From Ectocarpus siliculosus (Eukaryota; Sar; Phaeophyceae; Ectocarpales; Ectocarpaceae): 22,118 nt of DNA. Location: positions 1,878,671 through 1,900,788 of the forward strand of contig FN649755.1 of the NCBI GenBank assembly GCA_000310025.1. Direction: 5' to 3'. Below are positions 18,201-21,769 of this stretch, in pieces. Under the pieces are notes generated by a model. That model did not search any database. It had not been told where the DNA came from and worked only from the letters and a program-made list of their open reading frames with translations. Numbering within the stretch: the stretch's first letter is position 1; the number at the start of each line of letters is the position of its first letter. The position numbers and the translations under genes were made by a program.

Positions 18201-21200
18201 TCGGTGTTTGCCATCGGGGTTGGGTTTTCGTCGCTTGGCAACGACGTTGTAAAACAAGCCGCCCCCCCCGGTGTTTGCCATCGGGGTTGGGTTTTCGTCG
18301 CTTGGCAACGACGTTGTAAAACAAGCCCCCCACTCGGTGTTTGCCATCGGGATTGGGTTTTCGTCGCTTGGCAACGACGTTGTAAAACAAGCCAATTCAC
18401 TTCGTGAACTCGACAACCAGGTTACCGTTTGTTTTTTTTTACCTCGGTTTTTTTTTTTGGCGGTAACCATAATGGTGGTCGAGTAGATCATGTTGTGCGG
18501 GGTCGAGAACCCTCACTCCGCGCAACGGGGGATGATCGCACCACGTTGTGTTAAAATGGTCAAGCTTCCTCGAGGCAGTTACACAGTGCTTACAACTGTC
18601 TCTGGAAGTGAAAGCACCAGAAAATAAATTAAGTCATACGTAGCTGTCATCCGTACGCAGGGAAGTAAGCACAAGATGCCGAACACCCTTAGCAGGATGC
18701 AGCTCACCCTTCATGCGACTCGCCAAATACGTCACGGCGCTTCGCGCTTGGTGATGTGAGAGCCTGGTCCGGTGAGAACCCGGCGTGCTCCGTCCCGGCT
18801 TTGTAGGGATGCGAGGTCAATGGTCAAACGATTAGGGCATGCAGGATTATGAGTACACCCCCCCCCCCCCCACCCCCTGGTGTTTGTCATCGGGGTTGGG
18901 TTTTCGTCGCTTGGCAATGACGTGATGATCGCACCACGTTGTGTTAAAATTGGTCAAGCATCCTCGGGGCAGTTACACAGTGCTTACAACTGTCTCTGCA
19001 GGTGAAAGCACCAGAAAATATAGTAAGTCATACGCAGCTGTCATCCGTACGCAAGGAAGTAAGCACAAGATGCCGAAACACCCTTAGCAGGATGCAGCTC
19101 ACCCTTCATGCAATTCGCCGAATACCTCACGGCGCTTCGCGCTTGGTGATGTGAGAGTCTGGTCCGGTGAGAGCCCGGCGTGCTCTGTCCCGACTTTGTA
19201 GGGATGCGAGGTCAATGGCCTAACGACTACGGCATGCACGACGCCGAGTACACCCCCCCCGGTACCTCATGGTTCTGTCCCCGAAGATATAGGCGCCGCC
19301 CAAAAGGTCAGAGAAAATATTTCCGCGATACATGTAGCCCCCGATAACGCAGTTCCTCACCACAAACCGGTTCCCGCAGGTGTCGGCGCCTCCGGTGAAC
19401 TTCTGCTCGTCCGCGTCTGTGGAGTCGAAGTCCGGGTGGCAGTACTCGAAGAGCGGGAAGGTGAAGCCCGACCGGCTTATGCCGTCGCAAGGGGGGTTGA
19501 ACTCGTTGTCCTGAACGGCCTCCTGGCAGCGGGAGCCCTCGAACCTCGACCACCCGTAGTTGTTGCCGCACCTGTACAGGTCATCGTCGTCAAGTTCGAG
19601 AAAGAAAGGAAGGCGAGGTGGGTTGGCGGGTGGGATGATCGTTTCACTTCACCACAGTAGTTGTGGTTATTGGTACACCCATGTTCGCCACAGGTACACC
19701 AGAAAGAAAAAATGGCGCGAGTTGGGGTGGGATGGTTGTTTCACTTCACCACAGCAGTAGTTGCTGTTGGCACACCTAATGATACAGGTCGTCGTCAACA
19801 TGAAGGAAACAACAGCCAGTTGAGTTGGTGGGGAGGGGCGGTTGTTTAATTTCTCCAGAGTAGTTGCTGTTGTTGTTGCACATGGGTGTCGTCGGCGTCG
19901 TCAACATAAAAAGAAAGAATATCAAGTTGAGTTGGTGGGTGGTGAGATGATTGTTTCGTTTCACCAGAGGGAGGAACAGTTTCGGCGAAAGGGAGCTTTC
20001 TTCACGTCAGCATCGTCGCCATCTACGGCCAGACGGACGGAGGGAGGCTGCTGCTGACACCATGGACGGTAGTTCACTGCGGGACGAGATACAGCAGAAG
20101 AGTGGAGAAAGGGAGGGGAGAAGGGGGGTGTCCCAATTCGAAACGCGAAACTTGCGTATGTGCGCTCGGCCATCGTCGCAGCCACCAAGCCCCGCGAAGC
20201 GATGGCCACGAAAACAAGACGACAAGCCACGCTCCTGGCTGTCGCTGCCGTCCCTCCCTAACTAACTCACCGCAGAACAACATCGATAGGCATATGCATG
20301 CATGAGAGCGTCGTCCCTCCCTAGCTAATCCACCCCACAAGATCGTAGGGATGATGCGCTGAGAGACCCTCCCTCCCCAAGTCGACTGCTGTTGCCGTAG
20401 CCTGTGCTTTGCGGCGAAGGTCGATAGGCAATGCATGAATGATGGTAACGTGTGTCTCTACATAGCTGTCTATCTCTCACTCGATGAAGTTGATCTCCTC
20501 GACCGAGATTTGTCCGACGTCACCGCAGTAGAGGTCGTCGTTCAAGCGGTCGAAGCTACACCGCCACGGGTTGCGGAGACCGATGGCGCAGATCTCGGCC
20601 TTTGCTCCTGGTGAATCGTCACGACAGGAAAACAAAAACGGAACGCGAGGGGAGGGAAAGGGTAACACGTGGTGAATGCCTATAGAAAGCAGCAGCTAAA
20701 AAAATCACGGACCAACACGAGGTGACCAACTTGGAGTGATGCTACCGCTACGGTAGGGGGGTCATAACCTCATGAGTTTCACCCTCTCGGCTAGGGAGAC
20801 AGACACACGTTTCGATGTACGATCATCGCCGAAATACGACCAAAAGTTAAAGAGATTTCACCCCCAAAAGTGCACCCCCCCTACCGTAGCACCAGGCGAG
20901 GGCGTAACATGGATGGGTACAGAAAAAATGACGGGGGCAGAGTAAGAAATATAATCAAAACAAAAATGAAGGGGACGAAACAGACTAGATCTGCCGCGAT
21001 GCTATGCAACTGACTCCAAGAGTGCTTCACGTTCCTCTCCCTCCCTCCTTCCCTCTCCCCCCCTCTCCCCCTCTCTCGGTGTCTCTCTCTCTCTTTCAGT
21101 TGAGAGAGACGGGCATCATCATGGCGCCCGCAAGCTGTTTAGATCGACCAGTTGTCCTACACGGCGTACAACAAGCAGGTTCATCTCAATAGACTCTCTC

Positions 21201-21638
21201 TCTGTCTCTCTCCCTCTCGTCTCAACAGTCGAGACGGAAATATGTTTCGATCGGCCGTCGTATGCCGTATCCAGCAGATTTTTTTTTTCTGAAAGTTTGT
21301 TGTCGATGATGTCGTACAGTATATCATGCACGGAATAATTCGAAACATCTCCCGAATCTACGTACGTATATGTTTGAGTTCTTGTTGGGCCGCCATGGAG
21401 GCGTGTTGGTTCGGATGTCTTGGTTTGGTTTTCTCGGGCCTGTCTGTGTTTTAGTCGGTCGTCTTACAACCAGTAGGATATTTTGCAGTTCATTCCATTC
21501 CGTCCCGTGCCAAAACACGAACAAACCGTGGTAGTTCCCGGGGGGGATGGTGTAGCCGGTGCCGTCCTGGCTGTGGTTAAAAGGGTCCGTCTGCGGTCCG
21601 CCATCGCCGGTCGTCCAGTACAGGTCTTGGTACCCGGG
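3122..21638 (-). CDS. Multi-exon HHIP-like (glucose/sorbosone dehydrogenase) domain plus WSC-domain protein, partial
   Basis: Sixteen exons on the minus strand join in consistent phase: 21527-21638, 20481-20607, 19266-19571, 17449-17551, 16769-16876, 15570-15671, 14037-14099, 13627-13704, 13117-13158, 8616-8735, 8072-8128, 7469-7576, 6655-6747, 5993-6049, 4404-4460 and 3122-3229. If every exon is used they give 547 codons. The first five encode the C-terminal part of an HHIP-like/PQQ glucose-sorbosone dehydrogenase propeller. The rest encode WSC domains, cysteine-rich putative carbohydrate-binding modules with a YLGCFAD start, a CxxxC middle and a CWCG...CAGD...CGG end. The N-terminus, including any signal peptide, is beyond the window, and no stop-bearing last exon was recognised. 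A secreted, wall-associated role is inferred from the family. The exon chain was assembled by eye from splice consensus and phase, so individual edges need transcript support. Exons 14 and 15 may be alternatives (see findings). Confidence 0.85.
3350..3605 (+). repeat. 165-bp imperfect tandem duplication
   Basis: GCGTCCGCGCACG, CTCTTCGTGAGG and GTGCCATCAACGGAAAAC recur with a 165-bp offset (CTCTTCGTGAG at 3389 and 3554). It lies in the intron upstream of exon 16. Confidence 0.85.
3876..4000 (+). repeat. Higher-order minisatellite (24-bp in 62-bp units)
   Basis: ATGACCGTTGATAACACCAC repeats at 3891, 3915, 3953 and 3977. Pairs 24 bp apart are nested in a 62-bp unit that begins CATAACACGCATGAC at 3876 and 3938. 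Degenerate copies (GTGACCGTTGAT) continue at about 4099 and 4305. Confidence 0.93.
4063..4404 (-). repeat. Tandem copies of the exon 15 donor edge
   Basis: On the coding strand GAGAG|GTGAGTTGAG occurs at the true donor (4403), again at 4286, and with one change (GTGAGCTGAG) at 4081. The two downstream copies are preceded by CAACGGTCACGCGTGTGGTG instead of the exon. Copy spacing is 117 and 205 bp. Confidence 0.75.
4404..4460 (-). CDS. Exon 15: second WSC middle exon
   Basis: This exon encodes ECASTCSAFAYYGTQYGGE, a paralogue of exon 14, in 19 codons, phase 0, with acceptor GACAAAACAG and donor GAG|GTGAGT. Its intron start (GTGAGTTGAGGCTTG) matches that of exon 14 (GTGATTTGAGACTTG), showing the duplication included intron sequence. 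Because the preceding N-terminal exon is broken, exons 14 and 15 may be mutually exclusive. Confidence 0.82.
5009..5024. other. Perfect 6-bp hairpin with a TTCG loop
   Basis: GATTCCTTCGGGAATC. The RNA would form a C(UUCG)G tetraloop on the plus-strand transcript. No surrounding gene explains it. Confidence 0.6.
5218..5275 (-). pseudogene. Broken WSC N-terminal exon
   Basis: The minus strand shows GGTTACCTC (GYL) followed a few bases later, in another frame, by KESSASNGMTTA and a donor-like GCG|GTAAAA. This matches the end of other N-terminal WSC exons (SNAMTTA, SSSMTTA). Relative to them the LGCFAD segment is disrupted by a short deletion that shifts the frame and removes the conserved cysteine. 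The 5' edge is uncertain. It is read as a decayed exon of a duplicated domain. Confidence 0.6.
5993..6049 (-). CDS. Exon 14: WSC domain 3, middle part
   Basis: This exon encodes ICADTCADYAYYGTQYGRE, in 19 codons, phase 0, with acceptor TGGCGACAG-type AG and a slightly weak donor GAG|GTGATT. No matching CWCG exon was found between it and the next WSC relic at 5.2 kb. In phase it can join the CWCG exon at 3229 directly, or be used as an alternative to exon 15. Confidence 0.82.
6094..6117. repeat. (CAG)n-like microsatellite near the exon 14 acceptor
   Basis: Interrupted CAG/GCA units about 45 bp upstream of exon 14 on the coding strand, where the branch point and pyrimidine tract would lie. Confidence 0.9.
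6655..6747 (-). CDS. Exon 13: WSC domain 3, N-terminal part
   Basis: This exon encodes VYSTGYLGCFADSQTGR, then VFSVVTG and SSSMTTA, in 31 codons, phase 0. The donor is GCG|GTAAGC. The acceptor AG is the last unit of a (CTG)n/(CAG)n microsatellite on the coding strand, so the repeat itself forms the 3' splice site. Confidence 0.9.
6749..6779 (+). repeat. (CAG)n microsatellite forming the exon 13 acceptor
   Basis: About ten CAG units on the plus strand read as (CTG)n on the coding strand and end in CTGCAG directly against exon 13. Length change here would move the pyrimidine tract or branch point and could create competing AGs. Confidence 0.9.
7030..7250 (-). repeat. Dispersed intronic repeat, copy in intron 12
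   Basis: It aligns with 12640-12860 over about 200 bp: GCTCCACAACC, GGAAACATCTCGTCG, TTTCCG and CCGTCTCTTACGG are shared in order. On the minus strand both copies read a DEMFP...LLG peptide followed by WS.RA, so the repeat may be a transposon fragment. Confidence 0.8.
7209..7405 (+). repeat. Tandem repeat, two and a half units of 79-97 bp
   Basis: Units start CATCTTCTCCGTCTCTTACG at 7209, 7288 (slightly changed) and 7385, each containing TTCGCTGTGGAGCAAATCGA. An extra GGTATAC expansion lengthens the second unit. Confidence 0.9.
7469..7576 (-). CDS. Exon 12: WSC domain 2, CWCG to CGG
   Basis: This exon encodes CWCGNNAAYNINGPG, then CDFPCAGDASETCGG and NFAMS. All the WSC cysteines of this half are present. 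It is 36 codons, phase 0, with acceptor GATGCCGTCAG and donor TCG|GTGCGT. Read-through into the intron stays open for about 20 hydrophobic residues, as it does for the paralogous exon at 3122. Confidence 0.92.
7881..7903. repeat. (CAA)n microsatellite
   Basis: Short trinucleotide tract in intron 11. Confidence 0.9.
8072..8128 (-). CDS. Exon 11: WSC domain 2, middle part
   Basis: This exon encodes TCAGLCSDYAYYATQYGRE, a textbook WSC middle segment (CxxxC...YYATQYGRE leading to CWCG). It is 19 codons, phase 0, with acceptor CGCGAATAG and donor GAG|GTGAGG. Confidence 0.9.
8616..8735 (-). CDS. Exon 10: WSC domain 2, N-terminal part
   Basis: This exon encodes VFRIDPAAAAGGYLGCFAD, then a charged loop ending SNAMTTA. 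It is 40 codons, phase 0. The acceptor has a clear pyrimidine tract (CTTTGTTCTTCTCAG) and the donor is GCG|GTGAGC. The AAAA run comes from a (GCC)n stretch and is absent from the other domains. Confidence 0.9.
8828..8910 (-). repeat. Repeat R copy 2, 3' end of the LINE
   Basis: This copy is continuous with the LINE coding sequence. On the minus strand it reads GGTGCTCCGTCTCG, then GGTCAATGGTCAAATGACTA and GAGTACG plus poly-C. Confidence 0.8.
8842..10100 (-). pseudogene. LINE ORF, post-reverse-transcriptase segment with zinc-knuckle
   Basis: The frame carries CAVVVCNEDKKNP, then DKYTYLG, and after a one-base shift VEISKECSWDAHI and IGKGKAQIGKM. YLG-V-IS...W..HI is the standard pattern just after the RT domain of LINEs. 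Further on come LKVIVPKLEYAGEIW, ETVQMAAAKKILG and, near the C-terminus, CPCGKSEESRPHIVGECELY, a CxC...H...C zinc-knuckle typical of LINE ORF ends. The last ~20 codons are encoded by repeat R. Frame breaks near 9966 and about 10090 each look like one extra base. Confidence 0.8.
10105..10470. other. Non-LINE insert or misjoin between the LINE and the gap
   Basis: LINE similarity stops near 10105. The sequence then has a poly-G run (10131-10141), a diverged repeat R copy and about 230 bases I do not recognise before the N run. It may be a nested insertion into the LINE or an assembly misjoin at the gap edge. Confidence 0.55.
10131..10216 (-). repeat. Repeat R copy 3, diverged
   Basis: On the plus strand a poly-G run is followed by TTTATGCCTTGGCGGTTAAA, CCTTTGAC and GGACGGGAGCA. 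It aligns along its length with the other copies, with many substitutions. Confidence 0.6.
10471..11346. other. Assembly gap (876 N)
   Basis: This is a run of N inside the LINE. The missing part should include the reverse transcriptase catalytic core. Apparent long open frames across it are meaningless. Confidence 1.
11347..12000 (-). pseudogene. LINE ORF, segment upstream of the reverse transcriptase
   Basis: An open frame on the minus strand starts at the truncated 5' junction (LEVEETRVEFQEEM...) and runs to the gap. It contains KWWDEEIKQAIRVRRE, then a lysine-rich helix (KELVVKKKKGLWEEVV) and LRSAEGKMVSSSKGK...HYRKL. A W-W-(D/N)-x-E-helix followed by a short 'G-x-hydrophobic' turn and HY/HF is the usual linker between endonuclease and reverse transcriptase in LINE ORF2 proteins. 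The assignment rests on this pattern and on position relative to the post-RT segment. Confidence 0.75.
12042..12145 (-). repeat. Repeat R copy 4, adjoining the LINE 5' junction
   Basis: On the plus strand it contains GGATGCCGTAGTCGTTAGAA, CATTGACG, AAAGCCGGGACGGAGC and CGCCGGGTT. Its poly-C end abuts the 5'-truncated LINE. Confidence 0.8.
12168..12270 (-). repeat. Repeat R copy 5
   Basis: It lies head-to-tail with copy 4. On the plus strand it reads GGGGTACTCATCGCCATGCA, GTAGTCGTTAGAGCATTGAC and GCCGGGTTCTCGC. This copy best shows a tRNA-like A-box (TAGTCGTTAGAGC) and a B-box-like GGTTC about 50 bp later. Confidence 0.8.
12640..12860 (-). repeat. Dispersed intronic repeat, copy in intron 9
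   Basis: This is the second copy of the repeat described at 7030-7250. Minus-strand reading DEMFPKAPFLLLG parallels DEMFPNPPLLGIG in the other copy. It lies between exon 9 and the LINE-linked repeat R copies. Confidence 0.8.
13117..13158 (-). CDS. Exon 9: WSC domain 1, C-terminal part
   Basis: This exon encodes AHPEDFCGGFSTME, the CGG end of WSC domain 1, in 14 codons, phase 0. The acceptor is GTCCCTTCAG and the donor is GAG|GTGAGC. It should join exon 10 (VFRIDP...), giving the usual CGG-x-MEVF-R transition into the next domain. The intervening intron is about 4.4 kb and holds the LINE. Confidence 0.85.
13190..13286 (-). pseudogene. Decoy duplicate of the exon 9 start with acceptor
   Basis: The minus strand has GTCCCTTCAG-like acceptor sequence followed by GCCAACCCCATGCAGTAC at 13286, matching the true exon 9 acceptor at 13159. 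The reading ANPMQY resembles the WSC ending (NP...CGG), but CGG is lost and replaced by basic residues. It is the partner of the exon 8 decoy in the same duplicated block. Confidence 0.6.
13412..13430 (-). pseudogene. Decoy duplicate of the exon 8 end with splice sites
   Basis: The minus strand reads CTAG, then TTGCGAGTACCTGTGCGAT, then GTAAGCG. This is nearly identical to the end of exon 8 and its donor, about 215 bp upstream. It has its own AG on one side and GT on the other, but at 19 nt it would break the frame if spliced in alone. It is best read as a tandem-duplicated exon edge. Confidence 0.75.
13627..13704 (-). CDS. Exon 8: WSC domain 1, CFCG part
   Basis: This exon encodes CFCGPSTADYAKHG and ends DNCEYLCH. 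CFCG replaces the usual CWCG. It is 26 codons, phase 0, with acceptor ATACCACCAG and donor CAT|GTAAGT. In the later domains the corresponding exon continues without interruption to CGG; here an extra intron splits it after CEYLCH. A partial tandem copy of its last 19 nt with a donor lies downstream in that intron (13412-13430). Confidence 0.87.
14037..14099 (-). CDS. Exon 7: WSC domain 1, middle part
   Basis: This exon encodes ICASHCKTLGSTFSGVQNSF plus a final Q, the CxxxC segment of a WSC domain in which an aromatic-rich strand precedes the C-x-CG motif. It is 21 codons, phase 0, with acceptor TGCGCGCAG and donor CAG|GTGAGG. The equivalent exons of the other domains are 19 codons and read AYYGTQYG where this one reads STFSGVQNS, so domain 1 is the most divergent. 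Confidence 0.85.
14247..14315. repeat. Nested inverted repeat (cruciform-prone)
   Basis: Inner arms AACCGGGTACCC (14258-14269) and GGGTACCCGGTT (14274-14285) are perfect complements with a 4-base spacer. Outer arms GGTGAGAACCGAACCGG (14247-14263) and CCGGTTCGGTTTCACC (14300-14315) match with one extra base. Confidence 0.95.
14427..14442. repeat. 16-bp perfect palindrome
   Basis: CCGGGTACGTACCCGG, about 110 bp from the nested inverted repeat and sharing its GGGTACCC-type core. Confidence 0.95.
15155..15174. repeat. (AC)n microsatellite
   Basis: About ten AC units in intron 6. Confidence 0.95.
15394..15439 (+). repeat. 16-bp tandem repeat, three units
   Basis: CCCTTGAGATGGTGAG occurs twice, followed by a shortened third copy. 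Confidence 0.95.
15570..15671 (-). CDS. Exon 6: WSC domain 1, N-terminal part
   Basis: This exon encodes SLGCFADDVNDRALPTEAD and ends CCSGQSAMSPA. LGCFAD...R.LP...M is the start of a WSC domain. It is 34 codons, phase 0 at both ends, with acceptor GGACTTCAG and donor GCG|GTGAGT. A (GCAC)n microsatellite sits about 20 bp upstream of the acceptor in place of a normal pyrimidine tract. Confidence 0.88.
15694..15723. repeat. (GCAC)n microsatellite
   Basis: About seven tetranucleotide units starting ~22 bp upstream of the exon 6 acceptor. Confidence 0.95.
15784..15808. repeat. (GGA)n microsatellite
   Basis: About eight units in intron 5. Confidence 0.95.
15838..15990 (+). repeat. 96-bp imperfect tandem repeat
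   Basis: GTTCGATACAC recurs at 15838 and 15934, followed by CAACC(A/T)GT and TTTCTA..GGCTG. Intronic. Confidence 0.8.
15990..16680. other. Intron 5 remainder
   Basis: Only the GTGCG..ATCACCGA motif copies stand out. No exon-like peptide was seen. Confidence 0.5.
16338..16455 (+). repeat. Three copies of a GTGCG..ATCACCGA motif
   Basis: GTGCGACATCACCGA (16338), GTGCGATATCACCGA (16415) and GTGCGGTATCACCGA (16441). They are irregularly spaced, with no coding signal. Confidence 0.75.
16681..16761. repeat. G-run cluster next to the exon 5 donor
   Basis: Several runs of four or more G (GGGGG, GGGGG, GGGG, then 16 G, then 6 G) within 80 bp could support a G-quadruplex. The final run stops at GTACGTAC, which overlaps the exon 5 donor. 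Confidence 0.85.
16769..16876 (-). CDS. Exon 5: end of HHIP-like domain and linker
   Basis: This exon encodes GEIMLLDYNHNIYPMPCGN followed by CATICLDQAEDLPAYE. GEIMLLDY closes the propeller. The cysteine-containing tail leads directly into the first WSC domain. It is 36 codons, phase 0 to 0, with acceptor TTTTGGCAG and donor GAG|GTACGT. The donor is followed at once by a long C-run on the coding strand (poly-G on the plus strand, 16739-16761). Confidence 0.88.
17449..17551 (-). CDS. Exon 4: HHIP-like domain, IISFAED segment
   Basis: This exon encodes NIYFLKEKDDGGWAVGTI then SIQIISFAEDAD. Together with exon 5 it gives the last blade pattern of HHIP-like proteins (W...I.SF.ED.DGEI..L). The acceptor is GATGTCCAG and the donor is GAC|GTAAGA. 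It is 103 nt, phase 2 to 0. It completes a serine codon started in exon 3, which supports the splice. Confidence 0.88.
17825..17879. repeat. (AGG)n microsatellite
   Basis: About 18 units, joined to repeat R copy 6. Translated frames give poly-Gly, poly-Glu or poly-Pro and are spurious. Confidence 0.98.
17884..17968 (+). repeat. Repeat R copy 6
   Basis: Plus orientation: CGAGGTCAATGGTCCAACAA, CTACGGCATGCACGGCTATG and then poly-C. The 5' half is diverged and abuts the (AGG)n tract. Confidence 0.7.
18128..18393 (+). repeat. Minisatellite, four units of 66-75 bp
   Basis: Units start at 18128, 18203, 18270 and 18336 with GGTGTTTGCCATCGGG and end in GACGTTGTAAAACAAGCC, separated by variable C-rich spacers. 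A fifth, truncated unit sits at 18879-18923 between the two halves of the 393-bp duplication. Confidence 0.95.
18531..19262 (+). repeat. 393-bp tandem duplication containing repeat R
   Basis: Unit 1 starts at 18531 and unit 2 at 18924, both with GATGATCGCACCACGTTGTG. They stay closely similar through the CAGTTACACAGTGCTTACAA segment and on into repeat R. They differ by scattered substitutions and small indels. The duplicated block lies in intron 3 and ends against exon 3. Confidence 0.93.
18762..18875 (+). repeat. Repeat R copy 7
   Basis: Plus orientation, one of the fullest copies: CCTGGTCCGGTGAGAACCCG, GTGCTCCGTCCCGGCTTTGT, GAGGTCAATGGTCAAACGA and GAGTACA with 15 C. It lies in the first unit of the 393-bp tandem duplication. 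Confidence 0.85.
19158..19264 (+). repeat. Repeat R copy 8, against the exon 3 donor
   Basis: Plus orientation, in the second unit of the 393-bp duplication. It reads CTGGTCCGGTGAGAGCCCGG, GTGCTCTGTCCCGACTTTGT and GAGTACACCCCCCCC, stopping about 5 bp from the donor of exon 3. Confidence 0.85.
19266..19571 (-). CDS. Exon 3: HHIP-like domain, NNYGW to YIFGD
   Basis: This is the longest exon (306 nt). It starts CGNNYGWSRFEGSRCQ and contains FPLFEYCHP, CGNRFVVRNCVIGGYMYRG and DLLGGAYIFGD. These are successive propeller-blade motifs of the HHIP-like family, in which G-NYGW, a conserved HP, a G-Y-YRG motif and YIFGD occur in this order. It is rich in cysteine, which suggests an extracellular fold. 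The acceptor is CTGTACAG and the donor is ATGAG|GTACCG, in phase 2 to 2. The donor lies about 5 nt from the poly-C end of a repeat R copy. Degenerate tandem copies of its first ~20 nt fill the upstream intron. Confidence 0.93.
19556..19965 (-). repeat. Four tandem ~100-bp units carrying the exon 3 start
   Basis: On the plus strand, units begin TAGTTG(T/C)(T/G)GTTG at about 19556, 19658, 19756 and 19860, and end with TTTCACTTCACCACAG-like sequence. The first unit includes the first ~16 nt of exon 3 and its acceptor. On the coding strand the others keep CAACAGCAACTAC-like versions of that exon start; the third also keeps an AG|GTGTGCC acceptor. Confidence 0.8.
20481..20607 (-). CDS. Exon 2: HHIP-like domain, GLRNPWR and CGDVGQ motifs
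   Basis: This exon encodes AKAEICAIGLRNPWRCSFDR followed by LNDDLYCGDVGQ and SVEEINFIE. GLRNPWR and GDVGQ...EE are the most diagnostic motifs of the glucose/sorbosone dehydrogenase and HHIP-like family. The acceptor is TTCACCAG, the donor is GA|GTGAGA, the length is 127 nt, and the phase runs 1 to 2. The following exon completes the GAG codon. Reading through the donor gives an immediate TGA, supporting the splice. Confidence 0.92.
20747..20890. mobile_element. MITE-like element with 15-bp terminal inverted repeats
   Basis: GCTACGGTAGGGGGG at 20747-20761 is inverted as CCCCCCTACCGTAGC at 20876-20890, enclosing 114 bp with no coding. It lies in intron 1. No clear target-site duplication was seen; the left end has an adjoining partial inverted copy (GCTACCGCTACGGTAG). 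Confidence 0.65.
21527..21638 (-). CDS. Exon 1 seen: HHIP-like domain, GDGG segment
   Basis: This exon reads PGYQDLYWTTGDGG, then QTDPFNHSQDG and YTIPPGNYH. TGDGG followed by DPF and a TIPP loop is the metal-binding region typical of glucose/sorbosone dehydrogenase and HHIP-like propellers. The acceptor is CCCGTAG and the donor is CACG|GTTTGT. The exon is 112 nt and ends in phase 1, which fits exon 2 exactly: the split glycine codon gives NYHG followed by AKAEICA. Upstream in-frame there is a TAG just before the exon, so coding must come from an earlier exon outside the readable sequence. Confidence 0.85.
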
Positions 21639-21681
21639 CTACGGGAGCGTAGGGTTTCCGTTGCAAAAAATACCGGAAGGG

Positions 21682-21760
21682 AGGGGGGGGGGGGGTACTC
21701 CTTGCATGCCGTAATCGTTACACCGTTGACCTCCCATCCCTATAAAGCCGGGACGGAAGG
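21682..21760 (-). repeat. Repeat R copy 9
   Basis: On the plus strand it reads poly-G, TACTCCTTGCATGCCGTAAT, CGTTACACCGTTGACCTCCC and AAAGCCGGGACGGA. It lies just upstream of exon 1 on the coding strand. Confidence 0.8.
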
Positions 21761-21769
21761 GGAAATGGC

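Noticed and set aside
18128-18393. Vector contamination at the lacZ-like 15-mer
   Set aside because: The flanks do not match vector, the spacer differs, and four diverged copies exist. Kept only as a curiosity.
18128-18393. CRISPR array
   Set aside because: The units are 66-75 bp tandem repeats with short C-rich differences, not short repeats with unique spacers, and the host is eukaryotic.
17645-18400. 251-codon minus-strand frame
   Set aside because: It is made of the minisatellite translated repeatedly plus poly-Pro from the (AGG)n tract. No family resemblance.
20747-20890. Rho-independent terminator
   Set aside because: The inverted arms are 114 bp apart in an intron of a eukaryotic gene; a MITE-like element fits better.
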